This document shows positions 26,505-34,158 of a stretch of DNA of 64,000 nucleotides, piece by piece. This stretch comes from Pseudomonadota bacterium. Its GTDB lineage: Bacteria; Desulfobacterota; Desulfovibrionia; Desulfovibrionales; Desulfovibrionaceae. The notes beneath the pieces were generated by a model, which saw only the letters and a list, made by a program, of their open reading frames with translations, was not told the origin of the DNA and made no database searches. The translations under genes and the position numbers were made by a program. The stretch is taken from positions 62,001 to 126,000 of the forward strand of contig JAHIUW010000038.1 in NCBI GenBank assembly GCA_018816865.1. The letters run 5' to 3'. How positions within the stretch are numbered: position 1 is the first letter of the stretch; the number at the start of each line of letters is the position of its first letter.

Positions 26505-27887
26505 TTACTCGTTGGAGAAGATCTGGAAACCGCTGTAGGATTCCATTCCGTGTTCGGTGATGTCGAGGCCCTTGAGTTCCTCTTCCTCGCTGACGCGTAC
26601 GCCCACCACGGCCTTGACCAGTGAGAAGGCGATGAAGCCCATGCCGAAGGCCCAGACAAAGACTGCGCCGACGCCGATGAGCTGGGTGATCAGCTGGTCG
26701 TATCCGCCGCCGTAGAAGATGCCGGTGATGCTGCCGAAGCCGGGGGCGGCGAAGAAGGCGACCATGATGGTGCCGTAAGCTCCGCACACGCCATGCACGG
26801 AGATGGCGCCGACCGGATCGTCGATCTTCAGGACCTTGTCGATGAACTCGACGGCCAGCACCACCAGGATGCCCGCTCCAAGGCCGACAATCAGGGAACC
26901 CATGGGGGACAGCTCGTAACAGCCTGCGGTGATGGCCACCAGGCCGGCCAGGGCACCGTTCATGCTCATGGAAGGCTCGGGCTTGCCGAAGCGCAGCCAG
27001 GAGGTGCACAGGGCACCAAGCAAGCCGGTGCAGGCGGAGAGGGAGGTGTTCACGGCGATGTAGCCGATGGTGCCGTCAGCGACGGTGGTGGAGCCGGGGT
27101 TGAATCCGAACCAGCCGAACCAGAGGATGAAGACACCCAGTGCGGCCATGGGGATGTTGTGGCCCGGGATGGCGTTGGCCTTGCCGTCGGGGCTGTACTT
27201 GCCGATGCGGGGACCGACGACCATGGCTCCGGCCAGGGCAACCCAGGCGCCCACGGAGTGGACCACGGTGGAACCGGCGAAGTCAGCGAAACCCATGGCT
27301 TCGAGCCAGCCGCCGGAATCGCCCCAAAGGCCGCCCCAGGCCCAGTGGCCGGAGACCGGGTAGATCAGGCCTGTGACGATGATGCTCACGAGGATGTAGG
27401 ACCCGAACTTGGTGCGCTCGGCAATGCCGCCGGAGACGATGGTGGCCGCAGTGGCCGCAAACACGGACTGGAAGAACCAGAAGGTCATGGTCCACATCCC
27501 GTCCGCGGTGGCAGCGGTGGCCCCGTCAAGGGCAAAGCCCGTGCTGCCGATGAATCCGCCGATGGAATTGCCGAACATCAGGGCGAAGCCGAACAGGAAG
27601 AACGCGACGGCTCCGGCGGAGAAGTCCAGGAAGTTCTTCATCAGGATGTTGCCCGCGTTCTTGGCGCGGGTGAATCCGCATTCGACCATGGCGAACCCGG
27701 CCTGCATGAACATGACCAGGACGGCGGCGATGAGGGTCCAGAGGATGTTGGCGTTGTCCTGGGTGAGCATGGCTGGGGCCTCTTCCGCCAGGGCGTGGCC
27801 AGGGCTGGAACAAAGGATGGCGATGGTCGCGGCCGCGAAAAAGAGCGACGAAAGCGGCCGTTTCCAGATGTGCCGGGGGTTGAACAT
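26505..27887 (-). CDS. amtB: Ammonium transporter AmtB
   Basis: Predicted 460 residues from the ATG at 27887, which has GAGGAGG at an ideal distance; the ATG five codons upstream does not. A cleavable signal peptide (to about ALA) precedes about 11 transmembrane helices. The twin-His pore is present (HSVGAW and HGVCGAYGTI), as are the Phe gate region FFQSVFAATAATIVSGGIAERTK and the Trp-rich GHWAWGGLWG. It conducts NH3/NH4+ and is blocked by GlnK encoded downstream. A consensus sigma-54 promoter precedes the gene. Confidence 0.96.
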   Translation of the reverse strand: MFNPRHIWKRPLSSLFFAAATIAILCSSPGHALAEEAPAMLTQDNANILWTLIAAVLVMFMQAGFAMVECGFTRAKNAGNILMKNFLDFSAGAVAFFLFGFALMFGNSIGGFIGSTGFALDGATAATADGMWTMTFWFFQSVFAATAATIVSGGIAERTKFGSYILVSIIVTGLIYPVSGHWAWGGLWGDSGGWLEAMGFADFAGSTVVHSVGAWVALAGAMVVGPRIGKYSPDGKANAIPGHNIPMAALGVFILWFGWFGFNPGSTTVADGTIGYIAVNTSLSACTGLLGALCTSWLRFGKPEPSMSMNGALAGLVAITAGCYELSPMGSLIVGLGAGILVVLAVEFIDKVLKIDDPVGAISVHGVCGAYGTIMVAFFAAPGFGSITGIFYGGGYDQLITQLIGVGAVFVWAFGMGFIAFSLVKAVVGVRVSEEEELKGLDITEHGMESYSGFQIFSNE

Positions 27888-27961
27888 GTGATACCTCCTC
27901 AAGCGTGCGACAGCGTGGTGGTTGATTGTTGATGAATTGAACCGTAGTATGGAGTCCTCTA

Positions 27962-27977
27962 GGCAAAAGAGGTGCCA
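27962..27977 (-). promoter_or_regulatory. Sigma-54 (RpoN) promoter of amtB-glnK
   Basis: On the minus strand TGGCAC-CTCTT-TTGC (27977 to 27963), an exact match to TGGCAC-N5-TTGC with GG and GC at -24/-12. The predicted start lies about 60 bp upstream of the amtB ATG. This indicates nitrogen control through an NtrC-like activator, whose gene is not in the window. Confidence 0.85.
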
Positions 27978-28291
27978 ATGCTTTCAACTAGCTGTGTATA
28001 TTGGACTATCTGGAGAATGATGGCGGTTGTGTCGGAGCAAATAATCCTAAATTGACAATTATGTACCAGTAAAAGTGGTGTCAAAGATACATATTTGTCA
28101 AATTAGGTATTATTGAGGGAGCAAAGTTGCGAGCCAGAGTGGATTCTGATACAAATTTGTAATATTAGCCCGTTTTAGGTGGGCCGTGCGCAGGTTGGGG
28201 TGCACGGCGCAGGCCTGAACGGGGCGGGTCTGAGTTCATTGAATAACAAGCCGGAATTGATGGCGATTGAAGGGCTTAATCAAAAAACAGC
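27978..28291. promoter_or_regulatory. AT-rich divergent regulatory region between amtB and the aromatic operon
   Basis: About 310 bp, markedly AT-rich between 28030 and 28165. It holds inverted repeats TTGACAA (28052-28058) and TTGTCAA (28095-28101), and a perfect 12-bp palindrome TACAAATTTGTA (28150-28161). These could be activator sites for the sigma-54 promoter (upstream activating sequence) or operators for the aromatic operon. None matches a regulator consensus that I can name. Confidence 0.4.
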
Positions 28292-28318
28292 TTGACACTC
28301 CACTTGTGCGTCGATAAT
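28292..28318 (+). promoter_or_regulatory. Candidate sigma-70 promoter of the aromatic amino acid operon
   Basis: TTGACA (28292-28297), a consensus -35 box, and GATAAT (28313-28318), five of six of the -10 box, with a short 15-bp spacer. The predicted start near 28325 would leave almost no 5' leader before the leader-peptide ATG at 28328, so either the leader is translated nearly leaderless or another promoter upstream is used. Confidence 0.5.
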
Positions 28319-28327
28319 CAGACCTTC

Positions 28328-28453
28328 ATGCTTAACGTAAACCTATCCACCACGCAGGCCGCCTCGGCCATCAACAGCGGGAGCTCCTCCTGGCTGTTTT
28401 TTTGGTTTTGGTATTTTATGCCGGCCTGTGGTCAGGGTAAGAATCGCTTGTAG
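28328..28453 (+). CDS. Aromatic operon leader peptide (attenuator peptide)
   Basis: A 41-codon frame: MLNVNLSTTQ..., then SSSWLFFWFWYFMPACGQGKNRL and TAG. Codons 22-30 (28391-28417) read W-L-F-F-W-F-W-Y-F: three Trp, four Phe and one Tyr within nine residues. A rho-independent terminator follows 25 bp after the stop. The arrangement is that of E. coli trpL/pheL leaders, but with all three aromatic amino acids combined, which fits an operon supplying all three. The frame is too short for automatic callers. No strong ribosome site is visible. The next real gene (ADH synthase) starts at 28580. Confidence 0.85.
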   Translation: MLNVNLSTTQAASAINSGSSSWLFFWFWYFMPACGQGKNRL

Positions 28454-28513
28454 CAACAACAGATAATCGATTCCACCAGGGCCGCGGGCAGATAATGCTC
28501 GCGGCCCTTTTTT
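28423..28513 (+). promoter_or_regulatory. Transcription attenuator of the aromatic operon
   Basis: Terminator: GGGCCGCG (28479-28486) pairs with CGCGGCCC (28500-28507), extended inward by GGCA/TGCT, and is followed by TTTTTTATT. Antiterminator: GAATCG (28441-28446) pairs with CGATTC (28468-28473), with GGT/ACC and GGCC/GGCC continuing the helix; this sequesters the left arm of the terminator. A ribosome stalled at the aromatic codons leaves 28435-28446 free (antitermination), whereas one that reaches the stop codon at 28453 covers it (termination). Confidence 0.85.
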
Positions 28514-28579
28514 ATTACTGGTCGCGCGCAGGCCGCTCAGGGTTCCGGTGGGCTAGCAGCAACCCAGGAGAGAAAAATC

Positions 28580-29383
28580 ATGATGCTTGGCAAAGCCGTC
28601 CGCTCGGAACGCATCTTCAACCGTAATACCGGACGGACCATCATCGTCCCTCTGGATCACGGCGTGACCGTTGGGCCCATCTACGGAATCGTCGACATGC
28701 GGGCCACCATCAACCAGATCGCCGAAGGCGGCGCCAACGCCGTGCTGATGCACAAGGGCATGCCCCGTTGCTCGCATCGCGGCTCGGGGAAGGACGTCGG
28801 CCTGATCATCCATCTTTCGGCCAGCACCTCGCTGTCTCCGTTCCCCAATGCCAAGACCCTGGTGGGCACCGTGGAAGACGCCCTGCGCCTTGGCGCGGAC
28901 GGCGTGTCCCTGCACGTCAACCTGGGCGATGAAACCGAAAGAGACATGCTCCACGCCCTGGGCGAGGCCACCACCCAGGCTTCCTACTGGGGCATCCCGG
29001 TGTTGGCCATGGTCTATGCCCGCGGGCCCCACGTGAAGAACGAGTATGACCCCGAAGTGGTTCGCCATTGCGCCCGCGTGGGCCAGGAACTGGGAGCGGA
29101 CGTGGTCAAGGTGCCCTACACCGGCGATATCGAAAGCTACTCCCGCGTGGTGGAGAGTTGTTGCATCCCCGTGGTCATCGCGGGTGGACCCAAACTGGAA
29201 TCCACCCATGACCTGTTGCTGATGGTGCATGACTCGGTCCAGGCGGGTGGTGCCGGCCTGTCCGTGGGCCGCAACGTGTTCCAGCACAAGAACGTGACCC
29301 GGCTGCTGAAGGCCCTGAACGGCATTGTGCATGAGGACTGGGACCTGGATCAGGCCGAAGAATTCATGGGCGAAGACATGTAG
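28580..29383 (+). CDS. 2-amino-3,7-dideoxy-D-threo-hept-6-ulosonate (ADH) synthase, AroA'
   Basis: A 267-residue class I aldolase of the DhnA/LsrF type. IIVPLDHGVTVGPI, HKGM, GADGVSLHVNLG, the Schiff-base lysine in ADVVKVPYTGD and GGPKLESTHDLL are characteristic. In archaea and Desulfovibrio it condenses a deoxy-ketohexose phosphate with aspartate semialdehyde, replacing DAHP synthase at the entry to the shikimate pathway. First structural gene after the attenuator; GGAGAG precedes the ATG (28580; an ATG one codon later is possible). R3 begins at its stop codon. Confidence 0.92.
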   Translation: MMLGKAVRSERIFNRNTGRTIIVPLDHGVTVGPIYGIVDMRATINQIAEGGANAVLMHKGMPRCSHRGSGKDVGLIIHLSASTSLSPFPNAKTLVGTVEDALRLGADGVSLHVNLGDETERDMLHALGEATTQASYWGIPVLAMVYARGPHVKNEYDPEVVRHCARVGQELGADVVKVPYTGDIESYSRVVESCCIPVVIAGGPKLESTHDLLLMVHDSVQAGGAGLSVGRNVFQHKNVTRLLKALNGIVHEDWDLDQAEEFMGEDM

Positions 29384-29509
29384 CAAACCGCATCTGAGCT
29401 GCCGTTTGCGTCGTTGCTGCGGATCATTCAGCCTCTTTCATCTGTCGCGATATGCGGCGAGCCTGAATGATCCTTGCATCTCGCATCCAGCAACCCATAA
29501 GCGGTTTGC
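29383..29509 (+). repeat. Nested palindromic element R3 (between aroA' and aroB')
   Basis: Outer arms GCAAACCGC (29383-29391) and GCGGTTTGC (29501-29509) are perfect; inner 11-bp arms GGATCATTCAG (29421-29431) and CTGAATGATCC (29463-29473) are perfect. Joints: CGTCGTTGCTGC before the inner stem, CGGCGAGC inside, TTGCATCTCGCATCC after. It starts inside the stop codon of the previous gene and ends 25 bp before aroB', so it is transcribed within the operon and cannot be a full terminator. Confidence 0.85.
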
Positions 29510-29534
29510 CCAAGCCAAGGGAAAATACAAAGTT

Positions 29535-30509
29535 ATGAAGAAAGTACTGGTGCAAGCCATTCCCTTTGACAAGACCATCGTGACCCTGGCCCTGGAATCC
29601 GGCGTGGATGCGATCATCGTCGAACCCGGCGATGCGGACAAGGTCCGTTCCCTGGCCAAGGCCGAGGTTCGCTCCCTGGACGATTTCGCCGTCATCACCC
29701 TGGGCAGCAAGGCCGATGAGTTGCTTGCCGTCAAGGAGATGCAGTCCGGACGCCAGGTCATCCTGAAGCGAGGCTGGGAGATCATCCCCGTGGAGAACAT
29801 CCTGGCCCAGGGCAGCGGCTTGGGCGTGGAGGTTGCCAGCTTCGACGAGGCCGATCTGGCCGCGGGCATCCTGGAGCGCGGGGTGGATTTCGTGGTGGTC
29901 ATGCCCGAAGGCATCGCCGATTTGAAGAGGATCGTGGCGCAGCTCAAACTCAGCCAGGGGGTCGTGGGCATGGAAAAGGCCACCATTACGGGCATCGAGA
30001 ACGCGGGCCTTGGGCATCGTGTCTGTGTGGACACCACCAGTATGCTCAAGACCGGCCAGGGGATGCTCATCGGCAATTCCAGCGCCTTCACCTTCCTGGT
30101 GCATGCCGAGACCGAATCCAATCCATACGTGGCCGCGCGTCCGTTCCGGGTCAATGCCGGGGCCGTGCATGCCTATGTCGTGATGCCCGGTGACAAGACC
30201 ACCTACCTGGAGGAACTGTGCGCCGGGCGCGATGTGCTCATCGTGGACGCCCAGGGCAAGACCTCCATGGCCGTGGTCGGCCGGGTCAAGGTCGAGGTGC
30301 GGCCCATGCTGCTCTTTTCCGCCCGCACCGAGTCCGGCCGTGAGGGCAAGGTCTTCTTGCAGAACGCCGAGACCATCCGCCTGGTGCGGGCCGATGGTAC
30401 CCCCGTGTCCGTGGTGACCTTGGCCGAGGGTGACGAGGTCCTGGTCCGGACCGACGAGGCCGGCAGGCATTTCGGGATGCGTATTACCGAGGACATCAAG
30501 GAAGACTGA
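29535..30509 (+). CDS. 3-dehydroquinate synthase II (AroB')
   Basis: A 324-residue enzyme of the archaeal-type DHQ synthase II family, which turns the ADH synthase product into 3-dehydroquinate by oxidative deamination and cyclisation with NAD. Blocks that fit: GVDAIIVEPGDADKVR, GLGHRVCVDTTSMLKTGQGMLIGN, AVHAYVVMPGDKTTYLEEL and LLFSARTESGREGKVFLQNAETIRL. The ATG at 29535 is the first after R3, with AAGGGA upstream; the longer open frame back to 29325 crosses R3 and the previous gene and is not coding. Confidence 0.93.
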   Translation: MKKVLVQAIPFDKTIVTLALESGVDAIIVEPGDADKVRSLAKAEVRSLDDFAVITLGSKADELLAVKEMQSGRQVILKRGWEIIPVENILAQGSGLGVEVASFDEADLAAGILERGVDFVVVMPEGIADLKRIVAQLKLSQGVVGMEKATITGIENAGLGHRVCVDTTSMLKTGQGMLIGNSSAFTFLVHAETESNPYVAARPFRVNAGAVHAYVVMPGDKTTYLEELCAGRDVLIVDAQGKTSMAVVGRVKVEVRPMLLFSARTESGREGKVFLQNAETIRLVRADGTPVSVVTLAEGDEVLVRTDEAGRHFGMRITEDIKED

Positions 30510-30512
30510 CCC

Positions 30513-31685
30513 ATGAGTGACGACAAGAACACCACCGGTGGCGAGCGCATGGACGGTCTGCGTAGCGAGATCGATACACTGGATAGCGAACTCCTGGCTC
30601 TGCTGAACCGCCGGGCGCGCTGCTCCCTGGAAGTGGGTCGCGTCAAGGCCGACGCCAAGGATCTGATCTTCAAACCCTTCCGTGAAAAGGAAGTCATGGC
30701 CAAGCTGCTCCAGGCCAGCACCGGGCCCCTGCCCGAGGATCACCTGCGGGCCATCTACCGCGAGATTTTTTCCTCCTCGCGGCGCCTGCAGCGCCCGCAA
30801 CAGGTGGCCTACCTGGGGCCCGAGGGCACGTTCTCGTATTTTGCCGGTGTGGAGTTCCTGGGCCACAGCGTGGACTTCATTCCCATGCCGGGCCTGCCCG
30901 ATGTCTTCCAGGCCGTGTCCTCGGGCGAGACCGAGTTGGGGATCATCCCCCTGGAGAATTCCCTGCACGGCACCGTGGGCCAGAGCCTGGACCTCTTCCT
31001 GCGCCACGAGGTCTTCATCCTCTCGGAACTGTTCTGCAAGATCAGCCACAACGTCCTGTCCCAGGCCAAGCATCTGGCGGACGTGAAGACCGTGTACTCG
31101 CATCCCCAGCCCCTGGCCCAGTGCGAGCGCTGGCTGCGCAACAACCTGCCCAGCGCCAAGCTGATCCCTACCGAGAGCACCGCCGCCGCCGCGGTCCGCG
31201 TGCAGGACGATCCCGAGGCCGCGGCCATCGGCCACAAGAGCCTGGCGGCCATGTTCGGCCTGACTATCCTGGCCGGAGGGGTCGAGGACTTGCCCGACAA
31301 CTGGACCCGTTTTGTGGTCATCGGGCGCAAGCAGACCGCCGAAGGCCATCGCGACAAGACCTCCATGCTCTTCACCCTGCCGGACAAGCCCGGTTCCCTG
31401 GTCAACGTGCTCTCGGTCATCGCCACCCAGGGCATCAACATGAAGAAGCTGGAGTCCCGCCCTATCCGCGGGGAGAAATGGAAGTATGTGTTTTTCGTGG
31501 ACGTCGAATGCGACCTCTCCCTGGAGGAGTATTCCAAGGCCATGGCCGAGGTCGCCGACAACTGCCACACCATGCGCATCCTGGGCAGCTACCCGGCAGG
31601 GCCGTCCCTGGATATGTCATCCAATGCGGGTGACAGCGATGAGCGAATCACGGCCGCAGCAGCGACCCTAGAGATAGAGAGGTAA
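30513..31685 (+). CDS. pheA: Bifunctional chorismate mutase/prephenate dehydratase (P-protein)
   Basis: Predicted 390 residues, the usual length. AroQ chorismate mutase (about 12-95, LRSEIDTLDSELLALLNRRA), then prephenate dehydratase (about 98-275) with AYLGPEGTFSY, PLENSLHGTVG and the catalytic NWTRFVVIG (TRF), then a C-terminal ACT domain with GSLVNVLSVIATQGINMKKLESRP, the phenylalanine feedback site. Converts chorismate to phenylpyruvate. The first 11 residues are variable; GGAAGACTGACCC precedes the ATG, 3 bp after the aroB' stop. Confidence 0.96.
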   Translation: MSDDKNTTGGERMDGLRSEIDTLDSELLALLNRRARCSLEVGRVKADAKDLIFKPFREKEVMAKLLQASTGPLPEDHLRAIYREIFSSSRRLQRPQQVAYLGPEGTFSYFAGVEFLGHSVDFIPMPGLPDVFQAVSSGETELGIIPLENSLHGTVGQSLDLFLRHEVFILSELFCKISHNVLSQAKHLADVKTVYSHPQPLAQCERWLRNNLPSAKLIPTESTAAAAVRVQDDPEAAAIGHKSLAAMFGLTILAGGVEDLPDNWTRFVVIGRKQTAEGHRDKTSMLFTLPDKPGSLVNVLSVIATQGINMKKLESRPIRGEKWKYVFFVDVECDLSLEEYSKAMAEVADNCHTMRILGSYPAGPSLDMSSNAGDSDERITAAAATLEIER

Positions 31686-31690
31686 AGCCG

Positions 31691-31915
31691 ATGCAAGTCA
31701 ATTACGATCCCGACAAGGACACCTTGAAGATCGTCCTGTCGTCCACGCCCGTGAAGAAATGCGACTATGACAATCCCGGCATCATCCTCGGCTATGCGGG
31801 GGACGGCTCCCTGGTCGATTTGGAGATCCCCGAGGCCTCGCGCCGGATGGACGACCCCAAGACCGTGGACCTGTGTGTTCGCGGACGCAGTGTTCAAGGC
31901 ATGAAGCTTTTGTAG
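31691..31915 (+). CDS. DUF2283-family small protein in the aromatic operon
   Basis: A 74-residue protein. MQVNYDPDKDTLKIVLSSTP and the central PGIILGYAGDGSLVDLEIPEAS match the DUF2283 pattern (YDxExDxLyi..., GvivdyDEdGrivGIEI). DUF2283 proteins are small beta-sheet domains of unknown role, often encoded in toxin-antitoxin-like or mobile contexts. Here it sits between pheA and aroA with 5-bp and 16-bp gaps and GAGAGG upstream, so it is a genuine operon member; an effect on aromatic metabolism is speculation. Confidence 0.85.
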   Translation: MQVNYDPDKDTLKIVLSSTPVKKCDYDNPGIILGYAGDGSLVDLEIPEASRRMDDPKTVDLCVRGRSVQGMKLL

Positions 31916-31931
31916 GAGAAGTGAGAGGATC

Positions 31932-33263
31932 ATGGAAACCATCGGCACCGTTCACGTCCAGGCTCCGGCCAGCAAGTCCATGTCGCATCGCGCGGTCATC
32001 GCTGCGGCCCTGGCCAGTGGCTCCAGCCTGTTGCACAACGTCCTGGACAGCGACGATCTGACACGCACCATGGGCTGCCTCACGGCCTGCGGGGCCACAT
32101 TTGAGTTCAAGGGCCGCGACCTCAAGGTCGTCGGCGTGGCGGGTCTCCCCCGGGGGGGGGCGGTCGAGCCTGCGGATCTCTACATGCACGAGTCCGGCAC
32201 CACCTGCCGTCTGATGACCGCCGTGGCCGCCGCCGGACAGGGTCTGTTCCGGGTGCATGGGGCCGCACGTCTGCATGTGCGGCCCATCGGTGCCCTGGCC
32301 CGAGCCTTGGCCTCCCAGGGCGTGGAATTCACCTGGCAGGGCCGGGAGGGCTATCCGCCGCTGGTCATGCACTCCCCGGGACTTGCCGGGGGCGAGATCA
32401 GCGTGGAGCTGGACGAGTCCAGCCAGTACCTGTCGGGCCTGTTGCTGGCCGCGGCCTGCGCCCGGTCCGAGACCGTCATCAATGTCGGGGGGACCAAGGT
32501 CGTGTCCTGGCCTTACGTGGCCCTGACCTTACAGACCCTGGAGGACTTCGGGATCTCATTTTCAGTGGAACGCCTGGCGGGCAACCGCTGGTCCGAGACC
32601 GCCTGGAAGGATGTGACCGGCATGGCACCCGGAACGGTCCGTTTCCGGGTGCGACCCGGACACTACGCCTCGGGCGAGCGCCGGGTGGAAGGCGACTGGA
32701 GCAACGCCTCGTATTTTCTGGCTGCCGGGGCCGTGGGTCCCAGGCCTGTGGTGGTCTCTGGGCTGCGGCGCGATTCCCTGCAGGGTGACCGCTCCATCCT
32801 GGGCATCCTGGAGCGCATGGGTGCGCGCATCTCCTGGCAGGATGACGCTGTGACCGTGGCTGCGCCCGAGTCGGGTCGTTTGCGGGGTCTTGAGGTGGAC
32901 ATGGGGGACTGTCCGGATATCGTGCCCACCGTGGCCGCTGCCGCCTGTTTTGCCGACGGCCCCACCCTGATCAGTGGCGTGGCCCATCTGCGCATCAAGG
33001 AATGCGACCGCCTGGAAGGCACTGCCGGAACCCTGCGCAAGGCCGGGGCTACGGTGCAGGTCCTAGACGACGGGTTGCGGGTGACCCCCGGTGACCTGCC
33101 GGAGTCGGGTGACCTGTCGGTGACCACCTTCGGCGACCACCGCATGGCCATGAGCTCGGCCCTGTTCGCCTTGGCCGGGATGTCGGTTCAATGCGACGAC
33201 CCGGGCTGTGTGGGCAAGTCCTTCCCCACGTTCTGGGACGAATGGAACAAAGTTGTTTCATAA
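31932..33263 (+). CDS. aroA: 3-phosphoshikimate 1-carboxyvinyltransferase (EPSP synthase)
   Basis: A 443-residue two-domain enzyme that joins shikimate-3-phosphate and PEP. PASKSMSHRA (Lys and Ser of the S3P/PEP site), HESGTTCRLM, the LDESSQYLSGLLLAA block, DWSNASYFLAAGAV and the Arg/Lys-rich RIKECDRLEGT plus GDHRMAM define it. HESGTT replaces the more common LGNAGTxxR, and the glycine-rich motif differs from class I enzymes; glyphosate sensitivity cannot be predicted. AGAGGATC precedes the ATG. Confidence 0.95.
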   Translation: METIGTVHVQAPASKSMSHRAVIAAALASGSSLLHNVLDSDDLTRTMGCLTACGATFEFKGRDLKVVGVAGLPRGGAVEPADLYMHESGTTCRLMTAVAAAGQGLFRVHGAARLHVRPIGALARALASQGVEFTWQGREGYPPLVMHSPGLAGGEISVELDESSQYLSGLLLAAACARSETVINVGGTKVVSWPYVALTLQTLEDFGISFSVERLAGNRWSETAWKDVTGMAPGTVRFRVRPGHYASGERRVEGDWSNASYFLAAGAVGPRPVVVSGLRRDSLQGDRSILGILERMGARISWQDDAVTVAAPESGRLRGLEVDMGDCPDIVPTVAAAACFADGPTLISGVAHLRIKECDRLEGTAGTLRKAGATVQVLDDGLRVTPGDLPESGDLSVTTFGDHRMAMSSALFALAGMSVQCDDPGCVGKSFPTFWDEWNKVVS

Positions 33264-33296
33264 CTTTTTTAATAAAATGAAAGTGTTAAATTAATT

Positions 33297-34061
33297 ATGA
33301 ACATTGAGAACATCCTTATCATCGGCGCGCAGGGCCAAATGGGCCGTCTGTTCGCGCGGCGCAGTCAGGACGCGGGATTGACCGTGCGTGGCCTGGATCG
33401 ACCGCTGACGGCCGAGGCCGTGGCCCAGGGCGCGCGCGGGGCCCAGATGGTGCTGCTGGCCGTGCCCGCGGCGGCCATGGCCGATGTCTCGGGGATGTGC
33501 GCGGAGGCCATGGGGCCGCAACAGATTCTGGTCGATCTCTGCTCGGTCAAGACCGCCCCTCTGGATGACATGCTGGCGGCCCATCCCGGGCCGGTGGTGG
33601 GTACGCATCCCCTGTTCGGGCCCAACCCCGATCCCGGGGACGTGCGTGTGGCCATGGTGCCGGGGCGCGACGACGCGGCCTTTGAAGCCGTCTGCGCCTA
33701 TATGCGACGCCTGGGGTTTGCGCCGTTCACCACCAACGTCGATGAGCATGATCTGGCCATGGCCTCCATCCAGGGCCTGAATTTCGTGACTACGGTCTCC
33801 TATCTGGCAACCCTGGCCAACCGGCCCGAGTTCGAGCGCTTCATCACCCCCAGCTTCAATCGCCGCCTGGAGGCGGCGCGCAAGATGTTGACCGAGGACA
33901 GCGAGCTGTTCGCGAGCCTTGTGGAGATCAATCCCTACACCCAGGAAGCCGTGCGCAACTTCCGTTCCCTGCTGAACATCGCCGCCGGGGGCGACATTGA
34001 GCTGCTCTCTGCGCGCGCCAATTGGTGGTGGCGAAACGGGCAAAGTGGGGGAGGGGTGTAA
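33297..34061 (+). CDS. tyrA: Prephenate dehydrogenase; C-terminal codons double as a possible Trp leader
   Basis: Predicted 254 residues. The Rossmann opening IENILIIGAQGQMGRLFARR and PVVGTHPLFGPNP, then the conserved LAMASIQGLNFV and helical C-terminal dimerisation region mark prephenate dehydrogenase, which gives 4-hydroxyphenylpyruvate. No chorismate mutase or ACT domain is fused. The C-terminus reads ARANWWWRNGQSGGGV: three consecutive Trp codons (residues 243-245, 34023-34031). A terminator hairpin lies 30-66 bp after the stop, in front of trpE. The upstream spacer (33264-33296) is AT-rich with a poor ribosome site. Confidence 0.92.
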   Translation: MNIENILIIGAQGQMGRLFARRSQDAGLTVRGLDRPLTAEAVAQGARGAQMVLLAVPAAAMADVSGMCAEAMGPQQILVDLCSVKTAPLDDMLAAHPGPVVGTHPLFGPNPDPGDVRVAMVPGRDDAAFEAVCAYMRRLGFAPFTTNVDEHDLAMASIQGLNFVTTVSYLATLANRPEFERFITPSFNRRLEAARKMLTEDSELFASLVEINPYTQEAVRNFRSLLNIAAGGDIELLSARANWWWRNGQSGGGV

Positions 34062-34127
34062 CCGGCAACAGCCGGAGCAGATGAAACAACGCCGCGCCTC
34101 CCCATAGGGACGCGCGGTTTATTTTTT
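34047..34127 (+). promoter_or_regulatory. Possible second attenuator before trpE, using the tyrA C-terminus as leader
   Basis: Terminator: CCGCGC (34092-34097) pairs with GCGCGG (34112-34117) and, after one mismatch, TCCC with GGGA; TTTATTTTTT follows. Antiterminator option: GGGGAGG (34048-34054, inside the last tyrA codons) is complementary to CCTCCCC (34097-34103), the left terminator arm. The three Trp codons of tyrA (34023-34031) lie about 16 nt upstream of that segment. A ribosome stalled there leaves it free; a ribosome at the TAA (34059-34061) covers it. A small CCGGC/GCCGG hairpin (34062-34075) lies between. Confidence 0.6.
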
Positions 34128-34158
34128 GAAAATTAACCAAATAGTTGAGGAGGAGATC

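Noticed and set aside
29424-31568. 714-residue open frame on the minus strand across aroB' and pheA
   Set aside because: Opposite to genes with definite catalytic motifs; composition typical of an antisense shadow.
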